The notes beneath the pieces were generated by a model that searched no databases, had not been told where the DNA came from, and saw nothing but the letters and a program-made list of their open reading frames with translations. Below are positions 36,428-48,377 of a stretch of DNA of 64,000 nt, piece by piece. The DNA is from Warburgia ugandensis (taxonomy: Eukaryota > Streptophyta > Magnoliopsida > Canellales > Canellaceae): NCBI GenBank assembly GCA_035236585.1, contig CP141126.1, positions 6,647,001 to 6,711,000 of the forward strand, in the 5' to 3' direction. The first letter of the stretch is position 1, and every line of letters starts with the position of its first letter. A program made the position numbers and the translations under genes.

Positions 36428-36605
36428 GAAGGGGAGCTTTGGCCTAATGGTAGAGTTGTCACTGTGTGACCTAGAGGTCTTAGAGGCGTGGCAACAGCCT
36501 CTTGCAAAAGGCAGGGTACAACTGCATACTACAGACACTTTGTAGTCCATCCCTTCCCAGGACTAAGTATATACTGGAGCTTTGTGGACCAGGCTGCCCT
36601 TTTTT
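36428..36605 (+). mobile_element. Au SINE, full length
   Basis: Plus orientation, GGGGAGCTTTGGCCTAATGG to AGGCTGCCCTTTTTT. Target duplication ATATG(T/C)TTGATGAT at about 36413 and 36606, with one mismatch. Moderately diverged. Confidence 0.9.
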
Positions 36606-38814
36606 ATATGCTTGATGATGAGATTATGTAGAGTGGAGGGAAATAGGATGTGGAGATTGACCTGAGGATGAGATCCAGGTAAGCTGCTACAATACTCTAT
36701 ATAAGTTAGCAGAGTTTGGGAGGGTTTAAAATCTACTTGTTTGTGGGGTGAGGGGTGAAATGCTAGTAAGAATGGGTGTTTCTAAGGAATAATTAGTAGG
36801 GCTACATGAATTAGCTTGGCTATGGTGGTCCGTTGGAGGATATCCCTTGTTGAAGGAGATAATATTTGGACTTCCAGTTCTCAAGGAATTTTTTTTTCTT
36901 CCCCGATTGATACTGGCAGGTTTATAGTCCTCTCTTTCTTCTGGTCAGAGCTGTGATTTCTGCGGAACTTTTTCATCAGATGCCAATTTTTTTCCCAATG
37001 CATACGATTGGAATTCTTTAAACTTTCAATGTATCTTTGGCACTTCCAGCCATAGCAATTGTGAGGATGGGCTAAAAAGGTTTTGATAGTCCCGCTTATA
37101 AAGAGTGTTTGGAAAATTTATGCATCATTTGGAGATTGAGGGACGGGTACTATAATAATTAGGATGAAGCTGAGGACTTCTATAGAATTTTGATAAATCA
37201 ACTTTCTATAAGAATGCTTGTGAAGATGTTGAGAATGTGGCCTTGATATGGACTCTGTCTAGGGATGATGCCTCTGTTTACTATTTGTATGCAGCATTAG
37301 AACATCAAAGATTTGGATAAGAGTCATAATTTTTGAATGGAATCATTGAAGAAATATTGGTCGGCGAGATCTCCCAACCCATGGATGTAATTTTGGATAG
37401 ATACTGAGCCATTTTTCTAAAAACTTCCTTTGATTTATGTCATCTCCTCAATATTTTTGCTTGGTAGAAGAGAGTCTGAGTTGTCAACTGGCGGCAGGAC
37501 TTTCCTCCTTACCTCCTACAAGGACGAAATTGATGTAACATTAATACAGAGATCATTCAAACAAGAAACTGGGCTAGTGCAGCCCGCAGAATGGAAACTA
37601 GCAAATGTGAGTGATTGTAGGAGCCATGATTTGGGATAAAAAAGTTTGACGATGGTGGTATCTTGCTTGCTTGGTTTTTATACTCCAATCATCTTAAGAA
37701 AGATTATGGCACTTAGGTATGCTCGAATTTCAGCAGAAAATTAAAAGATTGTGCCTTTGAAAGTATTGGAACAAAGTAAAAAAATTCTAGAAGAAGATGA
37801 GATTATCTCACATATCTGTTACAGCTTTGGTTGATATGGAACTGATGAATCGTGGAGGGAAAGAATCTTACAGGATTCAGAAATTAAAGGTCAAGCAATA
37901 GTACTATTTTTCATACATAGCACAGAGTAAGTTTATATTCTCCTAATGAGCAGAGCTTCAAAATATCATGTAATTGCTCTGAACATTGCAGATGAAAATC
38001 TCTTTAACCTTAAAATTACTTCTCATACTTAAGTACTGTATACGATAACTTCTGTGGCATGCTTCTGTTAGAGAAATTTGTGATGGCTGGACAAATTGCT
38101 TAGCATAAGAGGAGAATAATAATTTGAGATTACATTTTAATGCAAAAGTCTCCCCATATATTGTTATTATTTATGCTTATGTGTTTTTGTCCGCAATGGC
38201 TTCTTTTATCTTTTGAATTATTACAGCAAATGCTTCGGTGGGGCACAACCTTACTAAATATGGTGGAACATGCATGTTGATGCAGTGCTCTTTGTCTTTG
38301 ATTGATTGAGAACCTGTGTTTTATGGGCCCTCCTTGTTTTTGTTCATCTGCGGTGGCCTAAAGGTCTTAAAATCAATCAACCCCAATACCCAGTAAGTTT
38401 TAGGCTTTTGAATCATGGAGATCTAATGCAAACATAAGGGCCTGTAGGATGATTCTGGCACCTATGATTTGGTGAGTTGGGCATATGAATCCATCAATAG
38501 TATCAGTGAAATAATTTTTATGGCTGGTATATGGTGCTAAGGGTGCCCGATTATATCCTCACAGAATGTCTTTTGCCTTCCATTACCGTAGGTTGTTTTT
38601 CGAATAAATGGCTTTATGCATGCTATACTTTCTGGACTGATAATCTCCAAGTTTTTTGGTATCTTTCTGCTTGACATTTTAAACCGTTTGACACTGTTCC
38701 CTTGTCAATGAAGTGTGAATATCTCCTGGCTATCCTTCCAGTTAATGTGTTTATGTAAGGATGGTAGATAGTAAATTGTATACCTAATAGGTTTGCCTCT
38801 GTAAAACCATGCAG
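36606..38814. other. Unassigned DNA upstream of the orphan S10 exon
   Basis: Searched by eye for the earlier exons of ribosomal protein S10 on the plus strand; none recognised. The open frame at 37430-37639 has no family match known to me. Confidence 0.4.
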
Positions 38815-38886
38815 AGTGGTGCTGGTGGCAGGCCCGGGTTTGGACGAGGTGCAGGTGGTTATGGCGGGACGTCAGGATCCTCATAG
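38815..38886 (+). pseudogene. Orphan terminal exon of 40S ribosomal protein S10
   Basis: After a splice-acceptor-like CCATGCAG, 24 codons read SGAGGRPGFGRGAGGYGGTS then GSS and TAG. This closely fits the Gly-rich carboxyl end of plant eS10 (GSGGRPGFGRGAGGYGG). The rest of eS10, including its conserved winged-helix part, is not seen upstream. Acceptor, frame and stop are intact, so this may be a recent fragment, or the last exon of a gene whose other exons I failed to recognise. Confidence 0.5.
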
Positions 38887-39694
38887 CTTGTGTAGTTAAT
38901 GGTTCTAATTGTTTGGCAGCATTATCCTCCCCTAAAATTCTGTTCCTATGACATGATGCAGTATTTCTTGAAAATTTTGTAACGGCGTAAGGCATTGGAT
39001 TCATTCAAATTTGTTACTCCTGTGGGTAAGCATATGGCCCATGTCCTACAGATAGGTCGTGAAAGTTGTCTGAGAGAACTCCAGTATTTGATGAGCGCCT
39101 CGGTGAGATTATAAGTTCAAAACTTACCGAGTTACTAGGTAGCTTGCTTCGCAATTCTTCTCATCTTCCGACCTTTTGCTTTGAATATTTGATAATCCAC
39201 GTAACCCAGCTCTCTTTCCATTAATACTTGTATTGTAATATGACATCTAGAAGACTGGTCAAGCTTCATTGTGATTTTCTAAAATCTAAAGCCGCATGTT
39301 GCATATGGTGCCATAGTTTAATCCAAATCGTGGAAGAGACCCAAGAAGCCACCCTTATACACTGCGTCCAACGAATGAGCAGATGAGCTAACCTGTAAGT
39401 TGACTCGGTTCAACAAGCAGGAGAAAAAAGGAAAAGAAAACACAAGTGTCTGGATTTGGATATCAGCGTATTTATTTGTTAAAGCTCGAGGAGTCGAGCA
39501 AATGGGATAAACAAAGGTTAATGCCTGTTTATTGCACTTACATCAACAACATGATGGAACGCATGGAAATTGGTAAGCTATTTGTTTAACAAATGCTTTT
39601 GTTATGTATAATAACGAGGAAGACAGAGAGCATGAAGCAATTAGATAACTCGTACAAGAGCAAAGCCAAAATGTGGAGCAACTGCATATAAACT
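38887..39694. other. Spacer after the S10 exon; 3' flank of the PLC-like gene
   Basis: May contain the former S10 3' UTR and the 3' UTR of the minus-strand PLC-like gene. Nothing else seen. Confidence 0.45.
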
Positions 39695-42600
39695 CTATGT
39701 AACAAAAAGCAACACCGCCAATGACAGAGTCTCGAGCAACCACCACCTCGTCGAAATCGTCCTACCCACGGCAGAACCAGTCTCTTTAACCAGTCGTGGG
39801 CTAACTGGTCCAGGGGTCATAGCATCCTTGGGAACGTCACATTCCCCAAAACTGGCATTTGCCTGTCAAAAGAATGAGAAAACAATTCAGAACAAGCGGT
39901 AGAATGTTTAATCTGTTGGCTATTAACATGCCAAAAGACGCAAGAAACCATCATTTGGCTCCTTGACAAGTCATCAAATAATGAAACACTTGCTGTGAAC
40001 CAGCACACCAAATTGGAGTAAGATGAAGTGTCAAAGGCAGGCACGTCGAACAACAAAGAGATCGTTAGTGTGGTGATCCGCAAGAACTGTGACAGCGAGT
40101 CATGTAACAATTCAATGTGGGGATTCCACCGGGGATGATTTAGGCAAGTAACCGTCATATAAGACCAGCTAGAATCTTCTCAAAAGTAGAGAAAGTCGAA
40201 GTCATGCCGTGAAGCCATTTACCTTGCAATAGGCAATGTTTCCACACCCACAAGCTAGATGCCCATTTGCCACATCTGTAGCTTCTGGAGCACCGCCTCC
40301 ATCACTTCTCTGCCAACCAACAGTATTACACAGACACAGAAAGATGAGAAACAATATTTATAGATACGAAAGCGATAAGAAACAATCTTTCATGATTTGG
40401 CTGCAAAAGTGCAGTTAGCAGAAACAGAGCTACGGTTCTCTATTTTTCTTGGATCATGATCTTTTACAAATAGTCCAGTAAAGTATCACCTTGTAGAAAT
40501 CAACAGCTATGTAGTTGGGCCATCGTTTGCCTGCCGAATCATAACACGTGTTCAACATGCTAATGAGGGAAGCTGAATTATCCCCGCATGCACTTGGTTC
40601 GCTCGGTGTATCAGGGAAATGGTTTATTACAACAAGTGATCTCGACTTTGTGTTCATGGCAGGTGATTCTGCACGATTAGGACAGGAACCTGCTTTCATT
40701 CCACCATCTCCGTCTGCATTGGAATCAAACCATTACACAATAAAATAGACAAAATCTAAATTCAATCAAGAATTAGTGACAAGAAGTCAACAGATAGAGA
40801 TGTACTAGATGCACCCTTACCCCAACCTACTGCATTCCTAATTGATTTTCCAACTATGGACTGACATGAAGCCCCAGATTTGTGATTATTCTTTTGCTTC
40901 ACTCAGTATAACCTCCATTAGCATTACCAGGAAATTTAGTCGTTTGTACTTCCACAAAAGGAAACTGGACTTACATTGGTTTTCGACAGTGTATGTCCAC
41001 TGATAGGCAATGCCTTCAGAAGTTTCCTTGTCCTTTTTCGAGGTAAAAACCAACAGGCGCTGATTTTTACTAATCATATCATCAATCACAGGCCAATCCC
41101 CTCCATTTTTCGGCATTCTAGACACCGGAAACCAATATTTTCTTAGTCCAGCAGCATCGAAAACCTTTGTCAGGCCTCTAGGAGATGTCACATAGTCCTC
41201 AACAAAGATGGTAATGATCTCTGAAGGATTCGCTTCAAGGAACACTTGAATCTCTTTCAGCACATTAATAGCAGGTTGCTGATGATGGTTCATATAAACT
41301 GATCAGACTCCAGTTAATTAATTGGATTTATAAAACAGATGCAATGATATACTTACGAATGCTGTGATGTTTAAGCACTGTCCCCCAAATGAATGGCACA
41401 ACCAAATGTCATTCTGGAAGTCATACATGTCAAGCATCAAGCCTCTAATGCCATTCTGCAAAGAAAGTAAGTCCTCATGAGGAAGGTGCAGAAAGGTTTC
41501 GTAAACACATTTCAAGCATCAACCATCTAACACCAACATACAAACAAAGCTTCAAAAACACATTTCAAGCATCATTCCTCTAACAGCATCATGCAAATAA
41601 AGTAAGTCCTGATAAAGTCAAGTTCAAAAAGCTTCAGAAACACATTTCAAGCATCAATCCTCTAACACCATTATGCAAAAGAGCTAGGTCTGGGTGAAGG
41701 AAAGTTGAAAAAGCTTGACAAAAACAGAGAAACCAAAAGCACTCACAAAAAGCAAGAAATTTTTTGCACATTAAAGCCATATTTATTTGTTAACAAACGG
41801 AAGAATCCTACTTTTAGCCATTTCCGAGAAACCAAGAATATCTTTTGGAACTTCTCAATATTGAAAAGATCAAGGGGCAGTTTCATAGAAAGATTATAAG
41901 AAGGCGACTAACAATGGGTTCTTAAACAAAGCTAAAGGGCCTCCCCATTTGAACTATTTCATTATTATAAATATATATTATAATAGAAATGTAAAGCTTT
42001 TGCAGTTCTCCTCAGTGCTTTGTTCTAATGGAACAATAACAACCGTCCAATAAGTCATCTAGAAACAGATAGTAGAAGCCAGAAGATCTGGGTCGGACTA
42101 TATACAAATCCAACGTTCAGGTCCACCCAATCTATGCGTTAATAGGGAGCTCAACGACTTCGAACCTTAGCCGTTCATGACAGAGGGAAGTGGAACCTAC
42201 TTCACCACAGCCAACTGATCATTCGCCTCGGGCGAGCGTCTCCTGAGCATCTCCCGTTAACTTTACATTGTAAGCTTAGATTAGAAAATCAGCTTACAAT
42301 GCCTGCATCAGAAATTGTCAGCGACATTCTACCAAACATCACCTGTTCTTCCCATAAAGAAATCAGTAGAAAAGTAAGAAAATTAATATTGATTTGATCT
42401 TGCAACCACTTTAGTGCTAATCTTTCTCTCTCCTCTGGCTGTATCAATGACCACCCAGACTCCTCAGCCTCAGCCGGAGAAGTTGAAAGTTGAGAAAAGA
42501 AAAGATGAGTGCTAATGTCAAAACAAGGAACAGCTACGCCCAAAAATGGCAAATAACTGTTATAACACCGAAGCTAATCCCAGAAATTAAAGAAACTACC

Positions 42601-43247
42601 ACCATGGTTGTCGGTAGCAAAGAAGAAGAAGAAGAAAATTCCTATTTTTAGTTTGGAAGATGTAAAACTTACACTGAGCTGGCTGGTGACTGAATCTTGC
42701 TGGTTCGTGGGAGAAATTGGAAATCCTCCCAAGGCTGATCTCTGTCCCGAGATTGCAAATGCATTGTGCGTCGTAAGCCACGAATACCGATTGAAAGGCA
42801 GTCCCTTCACCTACAGATCGTAGAAACAAGAACAAATCAATAATGAATGAGATTGCAAGCCGACGATCAGAAACTGTTATAAGTTCGATCTCTGGGTACC
42901 TTAGATTTGGGATCCAACGGCTGGATTCGAGTACATCTAGGCCGGACATTGCCATCAGCCACACAAGTTTCACAATGCAACCCTTGATCACAGTTCCGAT
43001 CCAGAGCACATGTTTGTCCAAGCTAATTAAAACGAAAATAATTATTACACAAACATCCAGGATTTTGACGATTCCAAGGAAAAGAAAATGATTACAAGAG
43101 AGAGAACCTTGTTTGCAGAGGCCGAGGTGAAGAACTGAGGTGCTAACAATAAGAGAGCCGTTGCCGCAACTGCAATGGCGGGTCCATTTGGAAGGAAAGC
43201 GGGTCTCTGCAAATGGTTGTGGGTTAGTTAGAATTTGTGAGGTTGCA

Positions 43248-43285
<38 letters not shown>

Positions 43286-43304
43286 GACATGCCTGCTTCT
43301 TCAT
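39695..43304 (-). CDS. GPI-type PLC-like phosphodiesterase (At5g67130 type), complete
   Basis: Nine coding exons: 43304-43293, 43206-43108, 43022-42900, 42810-42673, 41455-41357, 41278-40975, 40713-40490, 40309-40223, 39862-39695. Total 417 residues, near the 426 I recall for the Arabidopsis homologue. Order: signal peptide ([15 protein letters not shown]), Cys-rich segment ([10 protein letters not shown]), PI-PLC X-like catalytic fold with TTHNAFA (His93) and LCHSFGG (His145) plus [10 protein letters not shown], then a hydrophobic end ([14 protein letters not shown]) fitting a GPI-anchor signal. It probably acts on the cell surface; the substrate is unknown. Exon 1 holds just four codons (MKKQ). 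Intron 1 (86 bp) must use a GC donor (CAG|GCATGT), since the GT two bases on gives no open join; so the start is less certain than the rest. Intron 4 holds decayed copies of the exon 5 boundary. Confidence 0.9.
41430..41690 (-). repeat. Tandem decayed copies of the exon 5 acceptor boundary
   Basis: The plus-strand phrase TCAAGCATCA..CCTCTAA..CCATT.TGCAAA, covering the start of exon 5 and its acceptor, occurs at 41430 (true exon) and again near 41512, 41565 and 41647 inside intron 4. Spacings are about 82, 53 and 82 bp. The AGTAAGTCCT phrase and ACACATT run recur with them. Copies are diverged and not open as exons. Confidence 0.8.
43251..43283. repeat. (GA)16 tract in PLC-like intron 1
   Basis: Plus-strand GA, so CT in the transcript. 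It fills over a third of the 86-bp intron right after the four-codon first exon. Confidence 0.9.
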
Positions 43305-43333
43305 CTTCTTCTTTGCTTTTGTTCTTCCTATTT

Positions 43334-43340
<7 letters not shown>

Positions 43341-43376
<36 letters not shown>
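43341..43376. repeat. (GA)18 tract in the PLC-like leader
   Basis: Plus-strand GA, CT in the transcript, ending about 37 bp before the ATG at 43304-43302. Confidence 0.92.
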
Positions 43377-43380
<4 letters not shown>

Positions 43381-44516
43381 TTATGGTTGTTTCTTGCTTC
43401 CTAATTCTCTCTCTCTCTAGGGTTTGATGATGTTTTGGAAGAAGGTGGATGAAGGGCGTTGTTATTTAGGGAAGGCAGAGGAGAATGGGAGCAGTTTTGG
43501 CAGCAAGGAAACGGCAGAATATTGGCTCCCTCAGATGTTGTTATTTTAATTCCCTGGTTTCTATGTCTAATAAGAAAAACTGTAATTAATGATTAAATTA
43601 TAAACTGGGGTCATTGTTAATGGTGGGTCCAGTGCATGAAATACATGTGGCTGATTGGAGATCTTGGCCAGTCAGCTCATTGATCTGCACTAAGCTCCCC
43701 TCTATCTAAACAAATATCAACATAATTGAGGTCCAACCATGCAAGGTTTGCAGCTAAGGGTATAAATGGAATACCCGAAATTGCAAAATGAAAAAAAATG
43801 GACTTATGCATTTGCCATTATTAGATTTTATTTTAAAAAATTGAATCATATTAGCACGGCATTGGCTTTGTACTTGGATATTTAGACTGGAATCCAAAAT
43901 CATTAGATGTAGGATATGCAAATACTCTCGTAATGTTATTTTAAACTTTAATGTATTGAAGGGTAATATTGTAACTTAAATATAATATATTTTATTACTA
44001 ACTATTTTTATACTTATTTTAAGTTTAATATATTTTAAAATTTATTACTATTTTTTATCTTTAACTAATTTTAAATTTAGGTTAACACTTAATATAGAGA
44101 TTATTATATATGCCCCACTTTGATTTATTCGTAAATATGGACATTTAAATAGTTTGTAGCTGACTTTCTCAGGCAAGAATTTAATAAATGGTTTTTAGAC
44201 TAGGAATCGAACTTTAGAAGAGTATAATATAAATAAAAAAAAAATCTTAATGGTACAATTCTAGTTTTTCGTTAAACCAAATTCAAACCATTTACACCCA
44301 ACTATAGCCTTTGGGAAATTCAGAAAGGCAAATGCTGTCATACCCATTCCATTTTTAACTAACAAAACTAATAGCTAAAAGTATCTAATGGTTACGAGGT
44401 TTTGGAGGTATTCTAAATATTGGAGGCTGGAATGCTGGTGGTTGGTCAAAATTACTATGAATTTTGTTATCCTTGCTTTTTTTTGGTTAATTATCAACTC
44501 ACATATTATCAAGCAA
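43377..44516. other. AT-rich spacer upstream of the PLC-like gene
   Basis: Probable promoter near 43377-43700, then AT-rich unassigned DNA (long T/A runs at 43970-44070). No gene. Confidence 0.45.
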
Positions 44517-44702
44517 GAAGGGGAGCCTTGGCGCAACGGTAAAAATTGTCGTCATGTGACCTTGAGGCCATAGGTTCAAGGTATGGAATCAGCCTCTTGC
44601 AAAATGCAAGGTAAGGCTGCCTACTATAGACCCTTGTGGTCCTCCCCTTTGCCGAACCCCATGTAGGTGGGAGCTTCGTGCATCGAGGCTGCCCTTTTTT
44701 TA
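44517..44702 (+). mobile_element. Au SINE, full length
   Basis: Plus orientation, near-consensus GGGGAGCCTTGGCGCAACGG. Target duplication ATATTATCA(A/G)GCAA at 44503-44516 and 44703-44716, one mismatch. One of the best-kept copies. Confidence 0.94.
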
Positions 44703-44836
44703 ATATTATCAGGCAATCAACCCCATAAATGATGAAGCAAAGTGAACAGGACAACTAGAAGTAGAAGCCAAAGCTCCTTGAAGGTAATAGGAAGATAGAG
44801 ACAACTAGATCAAAAGTTGAAGCCGAATGTCATTTA

Positions 44837-44995
44837 AAGGGCAGCTCTGGTGCATGAAGCTCCCGCCTATGCGGGGTCTAGAGAAGGGGCGGATCACAAG
44901 GGCTTATAGTAGGCAACCTTACCTTGTATTTTGCAAGAAGCTGATTCCACGCCTTAAACCCGTGACCTCAAGGTAATATGACGGCAACTTTTACC
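44837..44995 (-). mobile_element. Au SINE, slightly 5'-truncated
   Basis: Minus orientation. The copy lacks the first 20 or so bases (up to the A box), yet is flanked by a 21-bp duplication (44816-44836 and 44996-45016, two mismatches). So it inserted already truncated. Confidence 0.92.
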
Positions 44996-45016
44996 GTTGA
45001 AGCTAAATGTCATTTA

Positions 45017-45326
45017 TGATAGTCAAACCACCTCAATTCTTTATCGTTTACTTTTGTTTATGGGTTTTACTTTTTAATATTATTGACTCAGTGTTTGGTC
45101 ATTTCATATTACTTTTTGAGGATAAATGTCGATTAGAAGATCAACTAATAAGAAATTCCACGAGGATGTAGGGTGAAAAGAATTTACTATTTTGGAAGAG
45201 AATGCAGAATACTCATTGATTTTTTGTCTATCCAAGGCCAGTTTATTGGATTTTTGTAAAAAAAATCATGTCTTAGTTTGCAATGCCTGCGGCTTGCAGA
45301 GCTCATTAGATTTTTATAAAGAAACT
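45017..45326. other. Spacer between Au copies
   Basis: No feature beyond the target-site sequences of the flanking SINEs. Confidence 0.4.
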
Positions 45327-45504
45327 AAAGGGCAGTTCAGTGCACAAAGCTCCCTCGTATGCAGGGTTTGGGGAAGGCCAAACCACAAGGGTCAATAGTA
45401 TGCAGTTTTAACTTGCATTTTGTGAGAGGCTGTTTCCATGCCTCGAACCCATGACCTTAAGGTCACACAACGACAATTCTTCCATTGCATCAGGGCTCCC
45501 CTTC
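45327..45504 (-). mobile_element. Au SINE, full length
   Basis: Minus orientation. Exact 17-bp target duplication ATTTTTATAAAGAAACT at 45310-45326 and 45505-45521. Confidence 0.94.
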
Positions 45505-45711
45505 ATTTTTATAAAGAAACTCATTGCTAAGAAATATATTGAATGACAAGTTCATTTACCAAGCTTTTTAGTCATTGATCTTCGAATGGAACTTAGTACC
45601 TGCTAAGCTTTCTTAATTAGAGGTAACTCCAGAGGAAAAAATATACAAGAAACTAGGTTATGGACTGCAAAACAAGGCAGGTTAGACCGCACAACCTTTG
45701 GCAATGCTGAA

Positions 45712-45926
45712 ATTTCAATCTTCGATGACCATAAAATCTGCAACATCCAAAAGCAATCGTCTAGACTTGGAACACTGGCATCTAAACGCAATCAGTCTGG
45801 ACTAGGAAAAAGTAGCAAAATGTTAAAAAATTCAGTCTTTAATGACTATAAAATTAGCAACACCCAAAAGCAATTGTCTACACTAGGAACACAGTGGCAG
45901 CTAAAAGCATTCAGTCTAAACCAGGA
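45712..45926. repeat. Imperfect tandem duplication, period about 117 bp
   Basis: Unit 1 at about 45712-45807 and unit 2 at about 45829-45926 share CAAAAGCAAT(C/T)GTCTA, GGAACAC and ATTCAGTCT-type phrases in the same order. Non-coding. Confidence 0.7.
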
Positions 45927-46623
45927 ACATACGAGCATAGTGCAATGCCACTGAAGCAAACTAACATGAAGATGCCAAAAGGCCAGTTGAAACCCCCCTG
46001 AAGCACATCCTAGCATCCAAAGAAATGAATAGTAAAGACAACACAACAAAAATATCTGCACCTCGATATCTACTTCATAAGTAATGTAAACAAACTTCAT
46101 AGGTTGCAAGTTGAGGATCTTGGTGGATTCCAACCACTGTCTCCTTGGGATCTTTCAGAGTCAAAAGGCCATTTCTTAGGAGCTCTACCAATTTGAGCTA
46201 AAAATCCAATACAAACTCCAAGATGGGATGTGCACTGGCTATAATTGCAAATAGAAGTTTTCAGGACTACCAGGCAAGCTAGGAAATCTTTAGCTAAGAG
46301 AAGCATGTGATAGCATCATCAAAGTGCTAATACTTCTTCAGGTAAAGCTTTGATTACAAGGACTTTTTTTTTCATGATTTCTTGATGTAATGAAATCATC
46401 AATTCTTACAGAGATATACATATTGATGCAATGAAAGCAGCATTTCTTGTAAATAAGGTCAACTTTTCCAAGTCCAATAGAATTTGTATCTAATAGCAAT
46501 GAAGACTAGTGCTTGCATACTGTAAAGAAACAAACAGAATCTCTACACTAAAAGAAAGCAACTAAAAGCATAGAGGGTTACTTGAAAAGACATTGTTATT
46601 CAAACTAGAGGGGCAAAGTACAT
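45927..46623. other. Unassigned intergenic DNA
   Basis: No gene or repeat family seen apart from the tandem unit to the left. Confidence 0.4.
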
Positions 46624-46699
46624 AAAAACGGCAGCCCTGATGCACAAAGCTCCCACATATATAGGATCCGAAAAAAGGGTGGACCACAAGGGTTAAGAG
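46624..46699 (-). mobile_element. Au SINE, 3' half only, with 32-bp target duplication
   Basis: Minus orientation. Only the 3' half is present (CGGCAGCCCTGATGCACAAA to GGACCACAAGGG on the plus strand). A 32-bp repeat flanks it at 46592-46623 and 46700-46731 with two mismatches. A 5'-truncated insertion. Confidence 0.88.
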
Positions 46700-46731
46700 A
46701 TTGTTATCCAAAGTAGAGGGGCAAAGTACAT

Positions 46732-47263
46732 CATGAACAAAAGAAGAAAGACCACTGTAGCAACCTCTAAAACCAGCTAAAAACAGGTGGAAAAGCTAGC
46801 AGGAAGTCTCGATAGAGCCAACAAAAGAGCAATAAAAAGCAAGAAAGCCAGGACCATTGTGCCACAAAACAAAGGAATTAGTGCTCATACCGGATCAAAG
46901 ACCACAATGCTGTCATCCAAAATTTGCTGTTGCTGTAAGAAAGTTTTTCTCATTCCTATCATATTAACCTCTTCTTTGGTCGATTAGAATTGACTACATT
47001 TGGATGTGAAATCTTCAAATAAAAGATACACTATGAAAAACCTAGTAAGTTGAACAAAGATACTCCAACGCAGCTTTTAGCTGAAATAATTGTACGTATG
47101 TACTGTGGCTTATACTTGTCCATAAACAACTTTCTGCAAGGATTATTACCCCTTGTTAATTGGTTAAAATCAGATGGGTGTAAATGATCCAAAACGGTGC
47201 CGGATGGTTTCGCAGGTGAAACTAAAACAGATTGATTTTATGTCTTCTATTCGTAAATTATGC
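46732..47263. other. Unassigned intergenic DNA
   Basis: Nothing recognised. Confidence 0.4.
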
Positions 47264-47428
47264 AGAAGGGGAGATTTGGTGCAACGGTAATGCTGTTGTC
47301 GCATGACTTTGAGGTCACAGGTTCAAGGCATGAAAACAGCCTATTGCAAAAATGCAAAATAAAACTACGTACTATAGACCCTTGTGGTCCACCCCTTCTC
47401 AGAAATCTGTACAGTGGGCTGCCCAGTT
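47264..47428 (+). mobile_element. Au SINE, near full length
   Basis: Plus orientation, GGGGAGATTTGGTGCAACGG to GTGGGCTGCCC. The middle G-rich part is shortened. Flanks share GTAAATTAT at 47253 and 47429, a short likely target duplication. Confidence 0.88.
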
Positions 47429-48233
47429 GTAAATTATCAACAAGATTCAGATAATTATTGGATGAGACCGTCAAGTCTATGAATCAGGAGGGTGCGTTTG
47501 GTCATCTCTTTCTAGAAATCCCAATTTTCATAGCATGCTTTAAGAATAATTTGTACTTTTAGTTTGTATTGGATTAGAAGTCTAGACGAGAGGCCTGGTC
47601 TTCTAAGTTCCAAAATTTGGACACGCTAAGCTTGCTTGGCGGTCAGCTTAAGAAAAGACTCCCAAGCACTCATTCAACCATCCCCATTTTTCACGATTTT
47701 CTCTAACGCTTGTCAAGAAGAAGTCCCATATTGGGTAGCCGTTTGCGTTCTTCATCTTTCTGCTTGTTGGTCAGAGTTTGAATCCTTCAAGTAATAATTT
47801 TCTTTTGCAGCACATCTCCCCTCTCTGCTATTCTGGGGTCAGTAAAAGTTGGAAGGAAGCCTACGACCTAACAGACCTTATCTTTTCGATGCTTTCTTCC
47901 CTTTCATGAATGGGCAGAATGGCTTTTAGGTTGCGTTTAAGGTTAGGTTTCGACTCACGTAAGAAACACGTTGAGAAACTGATCTGGCGTGTATATGCAC
48001 ACAGAGAGAGAAAAAGAAAGAGAAGAATGATCAAAGCGAAATGTGATTTTATTGACTTCTAACTTGCCTTTTTTGTATAGATCTAAGCCTTTCACCGTGT
48101 CAAGAACGGCTTAGATAGATTTTTAAGTAAAAAATTTCATGCCCGTTGAATACTTTATCATACGTTTTTTATTCCGATTTTTAACTTAATAAAAATAGGA
48201 TAAACTAAATGTAAATTTTAATTAGCAAAACAT
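47429..48233. other. Unassigned intergenic DNA
   Basis: No gene or repeat recognised. Confidence 0.4.
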
Positions 48234-48377
48234 GAGATAAATTATTTAATGGGCATAACATTTTGTAGTTAATTAACCTATCTAAACTGTTTCCTGCATG
48301 TAAATGAGATAAATTATTTAATGGGCATAACATTTTGTAGTTAATTAACCTATCTAAATTGTTTCCTACATGTAAAG
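48234..48377. repeat. 72-bp tandem duplication
   Basis: Two units, 48234-48305 and 48306-48377, almost identical (starting GAGATAAATTATTTAATGGG). Only a few differences, so it is a recent duplication. Non-coding. Confidence 0.93.

Noticed and set aside
37430-37639. 69-codon frame upstream of the S10 exon
   Set aside because: Considered as an earlier S10 exon, but it has no similarity to S10 and no clear splice sites.
43140-43427. Plus-strand frame with long ERERER runs
   Set aside because: Made by translating GA microsatellites on the wrong strand of the PLC-like leader.
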